DNA from: Torreya grandis
Lineage: Eukaryota > Streptophyta > Pinopsida > Cupressales > Taxaceae
DNA: 64,000 nt
Assembly: GCA_037957365.1 (NCBI GenBank)
Contig: JARHVA010000001.1
Coordinates: 10,670,501 to 10,734,500, forward strand
Direction: 5' to 3'
Shown: piece by piece, positions 22,290-34,683 of the stretch
How the letters are laid out: each line of letters begins with the position of its first letter
Numbering within the stretch: the first letter of the stretch is position 1
The notes under the pieces: generated by a model
Database searches by the model: none
What the model saw: the letters and a program-made list of their open reading frames with translations, nothing else
What the model was told of the DNA's origin: nothing
Translations under genes and position numbers: made by a program

Positions 22290-24520
22290 ATGTGTGAGGT
22301 TAACATGAGTGACAAACAAACTATCACAACCCCATGGAAGAGTGTGATGGTCCATGATAGTGACCTTATTGAGTCTACCTTTCAACTCATCACATGTCCT
22401 AGCATCACTAGAAGTCTCAATGGGAACGTCTTTGTTTCTTCATCAGGGGTCTGTACAATCAAAGTCTTCTTCAGTTTAAACCACTATAACTCATCATGTA
22501 TGTGCTTTTTACAATACCCACAAAATTTGCTAGAATTTTTGGCATAAGAAGAACAAGTACTTAGAGAAGAAGATGGAGAAGAGGAAGATTGTTTCTCTAT
22601 TGAAGCAGGATGTTGAGACTACGAAGTCGTCGATTTGGAATACCCAAATGAAAATGAAGGTCAGGAGACTTTGCACTTAGCAACAACTTTCTCTTCTCCC
22701 AATTATCCTTGATTGAATGCAACACCAAGTGTCGTATTATTGACAATCTCAAAACAAGTGTTCCTATAGACCACTCTTGAATTTAAGAATGAGAGCTAGT
22801 ATGTCGTCATCCACCATGAGCATGATTCTCATAAATATTGAACTGGCAGATGTAATCATCCATAAACATGCAAACTCTTTGACACAAACGAAGGCATCTG
22901 ATGCCCAAGTCTTGTTCATAATTGGATGGGTAGAAAGTCTCTCGAATAACTATGCAAAGTTGTTGCTAGGTGTCGATAAGGTTTTGAGCACCGTGTCATT
23001 TGGTGACCAAGACTCTAGCAACCACTGAAAGCTTCAACTTTGCAAACAAGACCTTGTCCATATCAAGAATTCTGCTATATTCGAACCAAGTCTCCATGTC
23101 AAGAATCCAACCGGCAAGGACTTGGAGTCACGAGAGTCATCGTAGATCTTCACTTCAAACTTTGTATGATGAGCAATAGGTTTCAAGACAGAGATGTTGT
23201 TGACTTTGTCCATCAAGTTGTCGACCACGGTGGCAAGCTCAACTATTTTATCAACAATTGTTGAGTTCAACACAGTGCAAGTACTGGCCAGCTGATATTT
23301 AAAATGTGTGGCCTCCCAATACAAAAATACAATTTCTACTACAAATTGATAAAAAACTGAATGTATATCTAAAATCTACTCGAACACTTATGCATGTTAA
23401 AAAAAAGGCACTAAAAGGGATTACAAATGAGTGAGAAAAGTGCCTGGATAATTCCAAAAAAGGAAACGAATCAGCAATTAACTAAGAAAACTGCTAATTT
23501 CTAGAACATGAAGCCTAATTACCGAAAACGTAAGTACCATTGCGTAGCCGTCAAAAAACTAATCAAGATTAAAAAAAAATGACTTTGATCGGACTTTGTA
23601 TGAACGAGAATGGGCCCATCAAAGTTAGACAATAAAATTGAAGAATGCAATGGTGAGAGCTTGGTGTAGTGGTCCTTGGGCAAGTTGATGTGGCAAGTCC
23701 ATGTGGTAGAACAGTTGTACGAGAATCAAGACTATTGTCAATTGTTAGATAGACATGCACGTGGAGGTTGTCGGTGAAGGTCCACGTGGCTCAGCTGCAA
23801 AATGCACAAGCTGTGCACAATTTTGTCAGGGTGTCGACTAACACAAAACAGCAGGTTGTTAGCTAACTACACAGAGCAACAATGGCAAGACTCAAATCAA
23901 CGGCAAGTTCGAAGACCCTGCAAGTGTCACAAGGACTTTCAAGTGTACATGGGTGTAGCAATGTTTGTCCAAGCTGCAGGAGGTACCAATACATGGTCGA
24001 TGTCGGTGTTGTCTTGCTAGCGAGTACAAGGAAACAAAAGCCGCAAACCTTGTCAGGAAGGCACATGTGTAGTCAAGAAGGCAGATGTGTGCACTATATG
24101 ACAACTACAAAGGTCACAGCGCCCGCATGTCTACTACACCTAGCTTGCATGCATGCATGTGGGGTCGATAATTGTAGATCACCATAGGCATGTGGGTTGA
24201 CAAGCATATGCCATGTTGGTCAATTAATAATTTTTTAATGAAATTTTTTTTTATATTCCTATTGTACCCACACACACATAAGTCTAAACCTATAACCTAC
24301 AAAACAATGAACTGGGGAAATTTAAAACGTTAATATCTCAGGGCTCAAGTATCCTTTTTCAAAAAAACAAAAGGCTACACCAGTTACTTTGGACGGTCTG
24401 GTCACAATGGTGGTGTCAGATTTCACACCGGATGCTAATAAAGGAAAATTGCAGAAAGAGCCAAAAAAATCCAAATCCTAAATGGGTCAAAAATAACCCA
24501 CATCTAGTAGATGGAAGTGC
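22290..24520 (-). pseudogene. E4 gag and leader region, strongly decayed
   Basis: This stretch lies between the E4 RT and the E4 primer site, where gag belongs. The frame 23324-23034 has a heptad-like start (VELATVVDNLMDKVNNISVL) followed by a short region that could be a gag start, but no diagnostic motif survives. The part 23560-24250 is less AT-rich and has no recognisable coding signal. Plus-strand frames in the region are probably chance. Confidence 0.35.
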
Positions 24521-24532
24521 CTTTGATACCAT

Positions 24533-24894
24533 TGATGTGGATAATCCAGTCAAAACAAAGAATGCACAACAAACAAAGGTCTACACACAGTGTGACAATA
24601 ATATCTCTCTAAACATGATTAAATTACAAGGAAGGTTTACATGATTGTTATAGGCATAAAAATACCTAGATTCCAAGATTCTCACAAATCTAATACCTAT
24701 AGAATACAATCATCCAAATAACAAAATAGAATAACAATACTCTAATAATTGACCTATGCTAACTTAGGCCTAACCACTAGGAGTTAATCTGGGAGTGAGA
24801 AAATCTCACTTATTACATACGAAAAAAGATAAACTATAGAATAAAATGATATCCTATGTCTAATGTGCCCTATATACCCTAGGAATCCTCATCT
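24533..24894 (-). repeat. E4 5' LTR (right copy)
   Basis: Begins TGATGTGGATAATCC. Inside it the minus strand reads ATGGTATCAAAGGC at 24519-24532, a tRNA-Met-type primer site. The outer edge is taken at 24894 because ACATT follows and matches the left target duplication. An alternative edge at 24897 would give a TG...CA LTR but no duplication. Confidence 0.72.
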
Positions 24895-24899
24895 ACATT

Positions 24900-27549
24900 T
24901 TAGAATTTTCAATTATTTTGCCCATCATAGGGTCCTTGTTGCTTTAGAGCCATATCCTAGCCTTCTTGCATTGATTTTGGTGAGGGCCAATGAGCAGGGG
25001 TTGTTGGTTTGGGCTTGGGTGTATACACCATGGCATTCCAATCCATAGCTTGTGTTTGCATGGTACTTGAGTTGCCTGCCTGAGTAGACTACTCTGTGCC
25101 ACATGGTGATGTTCAACACTCTCTTGCACAATTTTAGCTATCATATTTTTTACTAGGTTATAAAGCAAAGTTTTTCTATGGTCTAAAGTCTATGTTGTTG
25201 ATATTCATTACTATGCATTGATTGATTGATGCAGGGATTCTATTTTTCAACATACATTCCCCCAAAATAGAAATCTACAAGCCATGGTACCCCAACTTCT
25301 TCATCGGGCACTGAAGGGTCCCTTCCAGATTGTTAATGGCTCTACTGGGGCAATGTAAATTCCAGCCATGTTTGTTTGTGAGGGTGTGTTGGCCATACCC
25401 TCCTATAGCACAAAAGAGTGTGCAGGGTAAGTGTTTATGGAGTAAGACCTATTCCATTAGGCTTGAGTGTTCCCAAAGCCATAAATAGGCAAGCCATGAA
25501 AACTGAAAGAAGAGCTACCAGGGACATTAGAATGATGGTAAGAGACATCATTCCCGGTAATATTTAGGGGCGTATAAAGACACTAGAGATATGCAAATCA
25601 GCAATAGAAAAAACCCTAGTAGGTTGTGTAGGATACACAGGCGGAGGTTAGCTCTGACCTAGGGAAGAGATATAGTACCCATATTTGCAACATTTGGACA
25701 GAGAGTAGCACCTAAGCTCCACCAAAGGTAGAATATGGAGGCTGAAAATTGGTGATATTCCCTTGTCCTTTATTTGAAAAAACATTAAAATATATTCCCT
25801 TATAACCCACCTGATTGCCTTCTGCATTATCCTCTTCATCCAACCTTATGGGTTGTTGATCCTTTCCCACATTCTAAGAACACACATTTGAGGATTGTAC
25901 GGAAACATGCTTAACAACTTAGTTTTTCTCCAGTAAACCCTTAATATGTTTATTTCCCCAAATAAACATGCATTTGCAGTAAGCTCCAGAACTATTTATA
26001 GATTTTGCCTTAAGCTGTGAACTCCTTATGTGCCCAATGTTTTGATAGCCATGCAAAATCTCGAGTTCTTTTGGCCTAATGTGGTCTGATCTTTAACTTG
26101 TGAAATAAACCCTTAATATGTTTATTTCCCCAAATAAACATGCATTTGCAGTAAGCTCCAGAACTATTTATAGATTTTGCCTTAAGCTGTGAACTCCTAA
26201 TGTGCCCAATGTTTTGATAGCCATGCAAAATCTTGAGTTCTTTTGGCCTAATGTGGTCTGATCTTTAACTTGTGAGGATTGCATATCTGTTCAAGTGTTG
26301 TGTTAATTTCTTCTACCACTAATCGAGTGTTTGAGCAAACACCATTAATATTGTTTGACATCATTGGTGAACACTAACATGGTCAACCTATAGGGGTTCT
26401 TGCTTGTCCAAACCCATTAACAGCTAAGTGCGAACAAAAAGTATGTACAAGTCATCTTCATCCCCCCTCACTGTTCCCTAGTCTACATTGACATGGCATT
26501 GGGGAATGGCAATTTTCACATAGCAATAGGTGTAAAAGTCTTTCATCGCTTCATCCTAGTGCTAACAGATTAAATACAGAAAGGCAAGCATTTGGTACAC
26601 GTTTGAAGATTCATTGCTATGGGTGCTTGATATTGTAAACGTTGTCTTACTATGAATAGTGACCCATGTCCTATTAACCATATAGAAGCTGCAAGTGGTT
26701 TTGCCTTGACAAGTGGATGATTTGAAGAGAGGATTTTCAAGGGCATGAAAAGAATTATAAGTATATAGCTTATTTTCACAACGGTCGCGTTCATGGGTGA
26801 GTTTGCCATGTGAAGGGGACAACGTCAAAGATGTTTGTGTTATGCCCAGTCAGGGGGCGTTTTACACAATAAATATGGGGGACGTTGTGCTCAATGGGAT
26901 TTATGCTAACGGGCTTAGGAAGGGATGGGTAATGTGTAGAGGGGCAATTGACATGGACGAGGAAAATATCTTGAAACCTACAATGGAGAAAGTCAAAAGG
27001 GTTAATGTGGTATTTACAATGTTGAAAAAGGAGTGGAGGGTAAAGACCCATGTTGGGTAATTCTCTTGAATAGAAAAAAAGTAGGCTAAAGTTGTGATCA
27101 TAAGGCTATGTACAACATGGCTTATGGGATACTAAACAAGAAAAGTGTATCAGATAACAGAAACACCTAGGTAATTTGTTACATTTGTTGGGTCCATGGG
27201 TAATTAAGATAATGTTAATAGAAAAGAAGCAAAATTTAATTCTAAAAATAGAGTTATAGGAGCTAAAGAGTGATTTGGTCCCTTATAGTCCACTCCTGGT
27301 GGGTGACGTGAATGTTTTGATAGCCAAATACTCCTTTGTGGTATAGAAGAGGGTAGTTACAATTTGTTGCATGTGACCAAAGGCTAAGAAGAAGATTGTT
27401 GACCTGCACTTGATGGTTCACCACGATTATCTGCACTAGTGGGTGGTTTTTCTAAGCTCGCCATAGCACAAATCCTCGTTGATAGATTGGTCCTGCCTCC
27501 ATAAACCTTGATGGCACTAACAAGTCCTTGATTTACTACTATTTATGCA
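24900..27549. other. No confident gene; contains a 172-bp tandem duplication
   Basis: Mostly degraded repeat-like sequence. The plus-strand frame 26797-27060 is GC-richer than its surroundings, but I recognise no domain, and no splice sites support it. Vestiges of LINE-like translation around 27280-27320 are too weak to call. Confidence 0.4.
25934..26274. repeat. 172-bp direct tandem duplication
   Basis: The segment beginning TAAACCCTTAATATG at 25934 recurs at 26106 and runs for about 170 bases with only about two visible substitutions. The high identity marks it as a recent local duplication among otherwise old repeats. Confidence 0.93.
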
Positions 27550-28455
27550 AGAAAGTTGGTCACACAATTGTGGTTCCTCCTCTCATGTTGCAAACAGACC
27601 TCCTACATTCTCTACATATTTTCCATTATTTGATGAAATATGATAGCCATTTTCCAATTTACCTTTGCAACCTAGGGGTAACAATTCCCCGGCTTTGCTA
27701 TATCTTGGGACACTAGCTTGCTTGATGAGATTTATAATTATTCTAGAGTCTCCTTAAATGTCGATGTTAGAAATACCATTGGCAAGATAGCCAACTTTGT
27801 ATACGATACAAGAAGCTCAGCAGGTTATTAGTCTGAACACCTATCCCTTGTGAGAATCATAGAAAATACTCCCCCTTGGTATCCCTTATCATGCCCAAGA
27901 AGCCAGCTTGCCCCGGGTTATGTTTGGCTGCCACATCAAAGTTTAATTAATAGAATCTTGAGGGTGTAGTTTATGTTTTTGTGGCCATAATTCAAAGCAA
28001 TGAAGTTTATAATGCAATGGAATATTCCATAAGCATTAAAATTAAAAGCATATCATAACAGCAGATTCAAACATCTCTGGAATGGTGGGGTGGTAAATAA
28101 GAGCTGTATTGCAGATCTGATCCTTTGATCATTCTAACAATATGACCTGCTTCTTGGGATGTGTTGTCAAACATCCGAGCATTTCTCTTTCCACAGATGC
28201 CAAAGGACAAAGCCTAGAGTGAGTTTATGCATGCACCAAAGAATTTTCATTTCAGATTTTAGTCCCGTCCACCTGATCAGAACTTTTGTTCTAAAGTTGG
28301 GATGCAAAGATGTGTTTCCTAAGAGGATTACCATTTCCCTCTATACGGCTATGGAATAAGCATATTTGAAAAAGTGATGACCAATATTTTCAGCATCCTT
28401 CCAACAATTTGAACAAATGATAGTTCTTATCCATCCTTTTTATTTGTAGGTTGTT
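27550..28455 (-). pseudogene. LINE ORF2 C-terminal fragment (zf-RVT and RNase H)
   Basis: From 28440 leftwards the minus strand gives CSNCWKDAENIGHHFFKYA, then LWHLWKERNARMFDN, matching the zf-RVT segment of plant LINEs. About 27700-27930 gives the RVT_3-type RNase H pattern (DVAAKHNPGQAGFLGMIRD, TNNxAELLV, NIDIxGDSRIIINLI). Stops and frame changes are common. Its 5' side is cut by the LTR at 28470. Confidence 0.75.
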
Positions 28456-28469
28456 TGTGGTTAGAATTC

Positions 28470-29136
28470 TGTAATATCCCCTTAACCCACCAGCCAATCG
28501 CCAATACTGAGCACTCCAATGCCAACCATCAGTCAATCGCCAATCAACAGCCAGCATTATGAAATCACAGCATTGGAAGAGGAGTGCCACCCTTTACTTG
28601 GAAATCACCATCTGAGGAGTGTCAAAACACAATAATCATTAATTAAACAGCAGTTATTTGTTATTAACAAGGAGTGCCCATGTTAACAACATCAATTAAT
28701 AAAGCATTAATCAACACAGCAGTCATTCATTATTATTTAATTAATTAGTAATCAGCATTTATTTGATGAAAGGTCGCCACCTTTGGAGAAGACATGTCGT
28801 TTGATGGAAGGCTATGAAGTATCAATAATCAATCATTGGTATGGAAGGAATCATTCGATCATGTATTCAAATATTTAACCTTGTACAAGCATCATGCTTT
28901 ACAATCACTCTTAACGACAAAAACCTTTGTCATCACAATAAACCAAGGATGAAACCCATTGCGTATTTATATTTTATTATTTGAAATCTGAAAACTTGTA
29001 TTGAAAAAATAATATAATTACATTTTATTATTTAAAGTATTACACCAAGTGCAAGTTTATATTTATACAATATTATTTCAAAGGGAATTCCAGGGAATTC
29101 AAAATATTGTATAATATTCCGATTAGGGATATTACA
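28470..29136 (+). repeat. 5' LTR of a plus-strand gypsy element
   Basis: The 667-bp LTR has ends TGTAATATCCC and GGGATATTACA and is followed at once by a tRNA-Met primer site. The middle contains two motifs of the shared hairpin type near 28915-28955, here in plus-sense orientation. It is related to the LTR sequences at 2644-3742. Confidence 0.85.
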
Positions 29137-29137
29137 A

Positions 29138-29149
29138 TGGTATCAGAGC
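29138..29149 (+). promoter_or_regulatory. Primer-binding site, exact tRNA-Met type
   Basis: TGGTATCAGAGC, the canonical plant initiator tRNA-Met site, one base after the LTR end. Confidence 0.92.
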
Positions 29150-29289
29150 TTTTGCCCTGTCAGTCTGTGGGGAAAACTTCATGCAAAGTGACGATAAAGA
29201 GATCCACTATTATTTGATAAATAAAAATAATGGTTCTGATCAGCAAAGGGAGAAGAAAGGGCAAATACGGGAGAGAAGAACCGAAATAA

Positions 29290-29600
29290 TGAACGGACTG
29301 ATAGGCTCATTCAAGGACAAGAACAATTGGCTAATACAATGACTCAATTAGCTCTCGCATTGCAATTTATAACAAATCATAGATATCAAAAAGGTGAAAA
29401 TAGTCATTCTATTACTAGCAATAATCAATTCCCTCAAAAAACAACCATGAGTTCTTCAAATAGACATTTTCACCATAAATTTATTTCAAGAGAAGAATCA
29501 ATTATGGAAGAAGAAACCCAAACTTCATTGGGAGCGAACATTACATCTAATTTTGAAGAATATCAGGCCCTTTCAGATGATATACGGACCCTTCTAGGGA
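29290..29600 (+). pseudogene. Partial gag of the plus-strand gypsy element
   Basis: After the primer site an open frame (29327-29659) starts MANTMTQLALALQFI and runs through a polar, low-complexity stretch typical of the gag N-terminus. True gag sequence ends near 29600, where it meets E2 LTR sequence. The last codons of the open frame are LTR-derived. The rest of the element is missing. Confidence 0.6.
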
Positions 29601-30160
29601 GGTCGTTGCCCTCTAAAAAACCTCTATGCACTGCATCACACCTCAAAAAGCAGCCATAGCTGCTGTGTCAACCTCCCATGGGTCCCAAATTGCTGCTTCA
29701 CACTCCAAATGTGCCCTGAATACCTTAAATGTTGATGTTTTGTGCAACTATGCCACCTGAACGGAGTCACTGAGAAGAATTAAGGGTTTTTGTCCCCGAA
29801 TCTGAAAGCTAATGAGGGTTTTCGTCTTCAATGGCTAAACGTGCAAGCAAACATGCTTAACTCAAAAGAATTAACTGATGGTAGATGATAGATGTCAAAA
29901 ATGGACCTCTCCACCTCCCTTTATACCTTTTTCCCTCCAAAACACCTCCAAAGGTGGGACACTCCGAGAGTTAAAATAATATATTTAAAAAGTGACCCTT
30001 TTTACTTTCAAAATAGAAAAGTTGTTGACATAAAACTACTTTGGCAACTTAAAAAAAGAAAAGAATTGTTTCCCTTTCCTTCACCCCTTAGCAGACGGGA
30101 AACCAAAAGAAAAAGGCTCAAGGTCTTCGCCCTCTCTAAACCCGAGATGAGGACATGACA
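29600..30160 (-). repeat. E2 3' LTR, truncated
   Basis: Matches the right LTR from about the CCTCTATGCACTGCATCACA block to the GACATGACA end. The first roughly 300 bases are absent and replaced by the gag fragment of the neighbouring plus-strand element, so the junction is a deletion or recombination scar. Hairpin motifs occur near 29780 and at 29813-29830. Confidence 0.8.
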
Positions 30161-31215
30161 GTCCTCCCCTCTCGAAATTGCTTGTCCTCAAGCAATTGCA
30201 AATTAGGATGCTGCAAAATAGCTTGCCCCTTCTCAAATAGCATCCTTAATGGGCAAGTCTTTCCAACGAACCAAATACTCAATGATGCTCGTGCTCCTTA
30301 GCTTCATTTCCCAAACCTCTAAAATAGACTATGGGATCAAAATCAGCTTGCCCTCATCATCTTAGGGCGGTAAGTCAATCGAAGAAGTGATACATTGTCA
30401 TAGTGCCTTTTTGAGGCACAAAACATGAAACACGTTGTGGATCTAGCTATGCTCAAGCAAGTCTAACTCATATGCAACCTCTCCAACCCTCCTCTGAATT
30501 TTGTAAGAACCATAGAAGCAAGGTTTAAATTTTTCTTCTCCACTATGCTTGAGAGAAGACTACCTATAGCGATGCAACCTCAAAAAATACCATGTCACCA
30601 CCTCAAAAATATTCACCAGTTGGTGCTGGTCTACATATAACTTCTATTGGTTTTGGGCATGTTCGAGGTTGTCTTTGAATACTTCCAATATATCATGATT
30701 TTGTTGTACTAAATCCTTGGCCCTCAACACTCTACTATCTGTTAAGACCAAATCCACAAAGAAAGTGCATCATACCCACACAAAGCCTTAAAGGGCGACA
30801 TACCAATGGACATGTGATATGACATATTGTAGCAATGTTCATCCATGTATAGCCACTTAAACCAAGAAGATTGTTGCCCTACAAAATAGTTCTGTAGGTA
30901 TCCTTCAATCCATTTATTTCATATCTTCGTTTGCCCATCGGTTTGTGGATGATAACTTGTGTTAGGAGTCAATTATGTGCCCATTAAATGGAAGAGTTCT
31001 TGCCAAAACAAACTCAAAAACACGTTCCTGTCACTCACAATGTTTCTAGGCAGCCCGTGAAGTATAAAAACTTCCTTGAAAATAATATCAGCCACTAAAG
31101 GTGCATTGTACTTGGCTAGAATAAGAAAAAAGTGAGCATATTTAGTGAGCCTATCAACCACCACCAACATACAACGCTTACCTTGAACCATGGGGAGTCT
31201 CGTGATGAAATCCAT
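30161..31215 (-). pseudogene. E2 integrase C-terminus and chromodomain
   Basis: From 31215 the frame gives MDFITRLPMVQGK, VVVDRLTKYAHFF and LHGLPRNIVSDRN (integrase core). Further left, broken translation matches the GPY/F module and a chromodomain-like IIEYLVRWKDLPIKDA just before the LTR. Confidence 0.75.
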
Positions 31216-31288
31216 GGAGATACATTCTCATTTTTGAGTGGGAATGGGTAGGGGCTACAACAACCCAGCTAGAAAAACTTGTTCAACC

Positions 31289-32720
31289 TTATTTTGTTGG
31301 CAAGTGAGGCACTCCCCTTCCCCTTGAATCCCTTCCAAAAGAATCTTTCCCTTGTTTGTATGTTTTGAAATACCTCAGATGTCCAGCCAAGGGTGTATCA
31401 TGAACAGCTCTCATTATTTTATGTTTCATCTTAGATTCAAGGGCCAAAAAGATCTTGTTTTTGTAGAAAATCAGACCATCTATTACCTTGTACTTCTCAT
31501 CTTCGCTTTTACCTTCCAAGGATAGCAATAGTAAATTCATTCTTTGCATACTCAGCCGTTATAAAAAACTTCCAATCCGTTGTAATTTCAGTCATGGAAC
31601 AAAGAGTAGGCTTCCTAGAGTCCTAGACAATGCATCAACAACTACATTGTTCTTCTCTTTCACATACTCAATATCAAAGTCATAGGATTGAAGTTTGCTT
31701 ACCCAATTCTGTTGCCTATCACTCAAATCAGTTTGGCTGAAAAAAAAATTCAGACTATTGTGATCCGTTTTGATCACAAACCTGTCACAAATCAAATATT
31801 GTCTGGATTTGGCCAAAGCATGCATGTTGGCCAGCATTTCCTTATCATAAATGGAGAACTTGCGCTCCACTTCTTTGAGTTTCCAGCTCTCAAAGGCTAT
31901 AGGATGCTCTTTTTGTATTAAAACAACCCCTATAGCTTCACCTGAAGCATCACATTCCAACACAAAAGGAATGGAGAAATTTGGAACAGTGAATACCGGG
32001 CATGAACTCATCACTTCTTTGAGTTTATCAAATGCTATTTAGTTGTTTTGGACCAGCTGAAAGCCCCCGTTTTGGTTAAATCCATTAACAGAACAAGCTG
32101 AGAAAAACAGGTTGACAAACCATCTATAGTAGTTGCACAAACCCAAAAACCCTCTCAAATGTTTCATGGTGGTAGGTGGAGGCCAATCCATGATTGCTTG
32201 GATATTTTGTTGATCCACATGGACCACTTGAGCATTAATCACATGTCCTAAATATAAAATTTCATACATTCCAAATTCACATTTAGACTCTTTGCAAAGA
32301 GTGTTTGCTGCCCCAATATTCCCAGCACTATGTCAAGTGTTGTAGATGTTACTCCCACGTTTTACTATACACTAAGATGTCATCAAAGAAAACCAACACA
32401 AATTTTCTTACGTGTTGCCTAAAGACATTGTTCATACGAGATTGGAAAGTGGCTAGAGCATTAGTTAATTTAAAGGGCATGACCAAAAATTCATAGTGCC
32501 CATAAGGACATCTAAAAGCTGTCTTTTGAACATCCTCTTCTTTTAACCGAATTTGGTGATATTCAGTCCTCAAGTCAATCTTGAAAAAGTAGATGGCCCC
32601 ATGTAGCTTATCAATGCTAGGTATGGGATACCTATTTTTTATAGTCTTTTTGTCCAAAAGGCAGTAGTCTATGCACATCCTCATAGTTCCATCCTTCTTC
32701 TTCACTAGGACATCCAAAGA
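31289..32720 (-). pseudogene. E2 reverse transcriptase and RNase H
   Basis: The RT frame 32717-32349 contains [53 protein letters not shown] and the catalytic [10 protein letters not shown]. 32269-32039 holds the thumb region (LGHVINAQVVHVDQQ, LRGFLGLCNYYRWFV). RNase H is 32014-31592 (FVLECDASGEAIGVV, SIYDKEMLANMHALAK, NNVVVDALSR). It is one of the better preserved pol regions here, yet split into frames with stops. Confidence 0.88.
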
Positions 32721-32970
32721 AACAAAGGACTAAAATTAGGCCATATATGCCCCATATCCAAGAGCTCTTTGATGACTTTCACAATATCTTCCTTGTAGAC
32801 TCTAAGACGGCGGTATGAAGTGGTTATTACCACTTTAGTTTCAAGTTCCAACTCACTAATATGCTGAAAACCTCTTTTCGATGGTAATCTATGTTGAATG
32901 CTACTAAAAACCTTGGCATGCTTATCAAGGATGGGTTGGATATCCTTATGATGCTACTCTGTTCCAAATT

Positions 32971-33566
32971 CTAATTTGTATAACTCACAAAAAACTCGAC
33001 TGCCCAAGCAATTTGCCCTCTATGAAAAGTCATTTCCATCATTTTTGCTATTACCACCATAGGGGCTCCATTAGCCATACCACGCAACATTATTTCCTTA
33101 CCTGCTGATTTGAACTTCAGCTCCATAGTTTGGTAGTTTTGAGTGAATTCTCCTAGAAAATGCAGCCATTGCACCCCAAGGACTAAGTTGGTCTAACAAA
33201 CCCCAACCACATAGAAGTCATCCTCAATCTACCTTCCCATAATAATATTTAGATTATGAATTTTCTATGTATGGAAGGGTATAGCCATCCACCACGGTTA
33301 CATTGAAACCTTTGAAATCTACAGCTTGTATGTAGCCCACATCTAGATGTTAAGCTTTCATCAATGAAGTTGTGGGTTGCCCCACTATCAATTAACATTG
33401 TTACTTTCTTACCTTGCAACACTCCTATCACTCTAAAAGGGTGATATCTAGGAACACTAGACAATGTGGCAAGGTTTCCATCCATGTGGCCACCCTCTTC
33501 TTTCCTTTTTTGCCCCTTCTTCTCCATCTGATACCACCTCAATGTAATGAACTTGCCCTTTGCCAA
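32971..33566 (-). pseudogene. E2 aspartic protease
   Basis: The frame 33566-33249 contains the active-site box TMLIDSGATHNFIDESL. The remainder is shifted and continues near 33174-32971 (MQWLHFLGEFTQNYQTMELK). This enzyme class cleaves the gag-pol polyprotein. Confidence 0.8.
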
Positions 33567-34342
33567 GGCAACAATGACCCGATGTCCAAGGATCTTTGCA
33601 AGTGAAGCACAAATTTCTCCTTCTTAACTCATTCATTGATTCCACTTCTTTGTTTGTCTTTGGCAGCTCCTTTTGTTGTCCATTACCTTGCTGATATGGC
33701 CTTCTTTGCTGTCCATATGGGGCTGTCCTTGGCTGCTCGAAAGGTGTAGTCCTAGGCTGTCCAAAAAGAGGTGTCCTTTGCTGTCCAAAAGGCAGAATTT
33801 GCCCTTAGGTGCTATTGATTCAAGATCAAAAGCCCTTTTGATGGCTTCTTGGAGGGAACAAGGGTTGAAAGCCTTGACCAAACCCTTGAGCGGGTCATCC
33901 AACCCTTCCACAAACAAAACCACAAGCCTCCTTTCGGAAACATCCGGTACCATCACTAAAACTCTCTGGAAATCGGTCACATAATCATCCACGGAAGTTT
34001 TTTTTGTCTCAGTTGCACGAACTCCCTAAAATGGACTTCCAAATCAGCCCTATCAAACCTCTCAATCAACCTCATGCTGAACTCATCATAAGAGTTGATG
34101 AGGTTGTGCCCTTGTGTGACCAAGCCAGGGTACCACCACTCATGTGTCGTGCCCTCAAGATGTAAAGTAGCAAATTTGATGGCTTCATCTTACATCATAG
34201 GTCGGAGAGAAAGGTATGTATCCACCTTTTGGATCCAAGCTCGGGCAATACTCTTGATAGATCCATCAAATGTAGAAAGTGTGAGCTTTCCCAAAACTAG
34301 TTGAAGATCCCTTCGATTATTCCAAGGTCTAGGATCAGCCCT
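33457..34342 (-). pseudogene. E2 gag, main part
   Basis: Broken translation from 34342 gives GKLTLSTFDGS, ARAWIQKVDTYLSL, THEWWYPGLVTQGHNLINSY and RADLEVHFRELVQLRQ, a clear Retrotrans_gag domain. The frame 33992-33633 continues it (DYVTDFQRVLVMVPDVSERR). 33645-33457 ends with a zinc-knuckle-like NLCFTCKDPWTSGHCC. The gag start (MSLTNFMQLKNKEGPS) lies on the far side of E3 near 37600-37640. Confidence 0.8.
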
Positions 34343-34669
34343 TACTACGCCCCTAACCTATTGCATGTATTAGGATAGGAATAGCTGACTTGTGGCTTAC
34401 TTATCCCTCTTTGATGTTATTTCACATTTCTCTATGCATTCATTTGGTTTGTAGGTCAGCCTATGGAGTAACCATGGCCTAGATAGACTATATATAAGAG
34501 GTAGTGGGTAACTATTTATCATCAAATTGTGAATTCTGCTCTTATTGAAGCTTTTGTGGAGGTTGCCCCCTCAAAGTGGCTTATCTATTAACATATATTC
34601 TGATATATTTCAGTCATATTTGAATCTATTTCTGCTATTCTACTTTATTGTTAAAGTAATTTCATTACA
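34343..34669 (+). repeat. E3 5' LTR
   Basis: Starts TACTACGCCCC (the partner LTR has TGCTACG, so the first G has mutated) and ends TTTCATTACA. The short LTR contains a GACTATATATA TATA-box-like stretch near 34486. Confidence 0.85.
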
Positions 34670-34671
34670 AG

Positions 34672-34683
34672 TGGTATCAGAGC
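34672..34683 (+). promoter_or_regulatory. E3 primer-binding site
   Basis: TGGTATCAGAGC, an exact initiator tRNA-Met-type site, starting two bases after the LTR. Confidence 0.93.

Larger units (their letters stand above)
12104..24894 (-). mobile_element. E4: old Ty3/gypsy element, split by E1
   Basis: Two matching LTR sequences (12104-12474 and 24533-24894) bracket a minus-strand gypsy interior. From right to left it runs primer site, gag remnant, RT, RNase H, integrase, [E1 insertion] and integrase C-terminus. The pentamer ACATT lies directly outside both ends (12099-12103 and 24895-24899), which fits a target duplication if the right LTR ends at 24894. All frames are broken. The integrase resumes on the far side of E1, which shows that E1 inserted into E4. 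Confidence 0.75.

Noticed and set aside
24895..24897. E4 right LTR ending in ACA at 24897 (TG...CA rule)
   Set aside because: That choice removes the matching ACATT duplication, and the left LTR does not share the extra bases; the edge at 24894 is preferred but not certain.
26797..27060. Plus-strand 87-codon frame with gene-like composition
   Set aside because: No recognised domain, no splice support, and an antisense frame is equally open.
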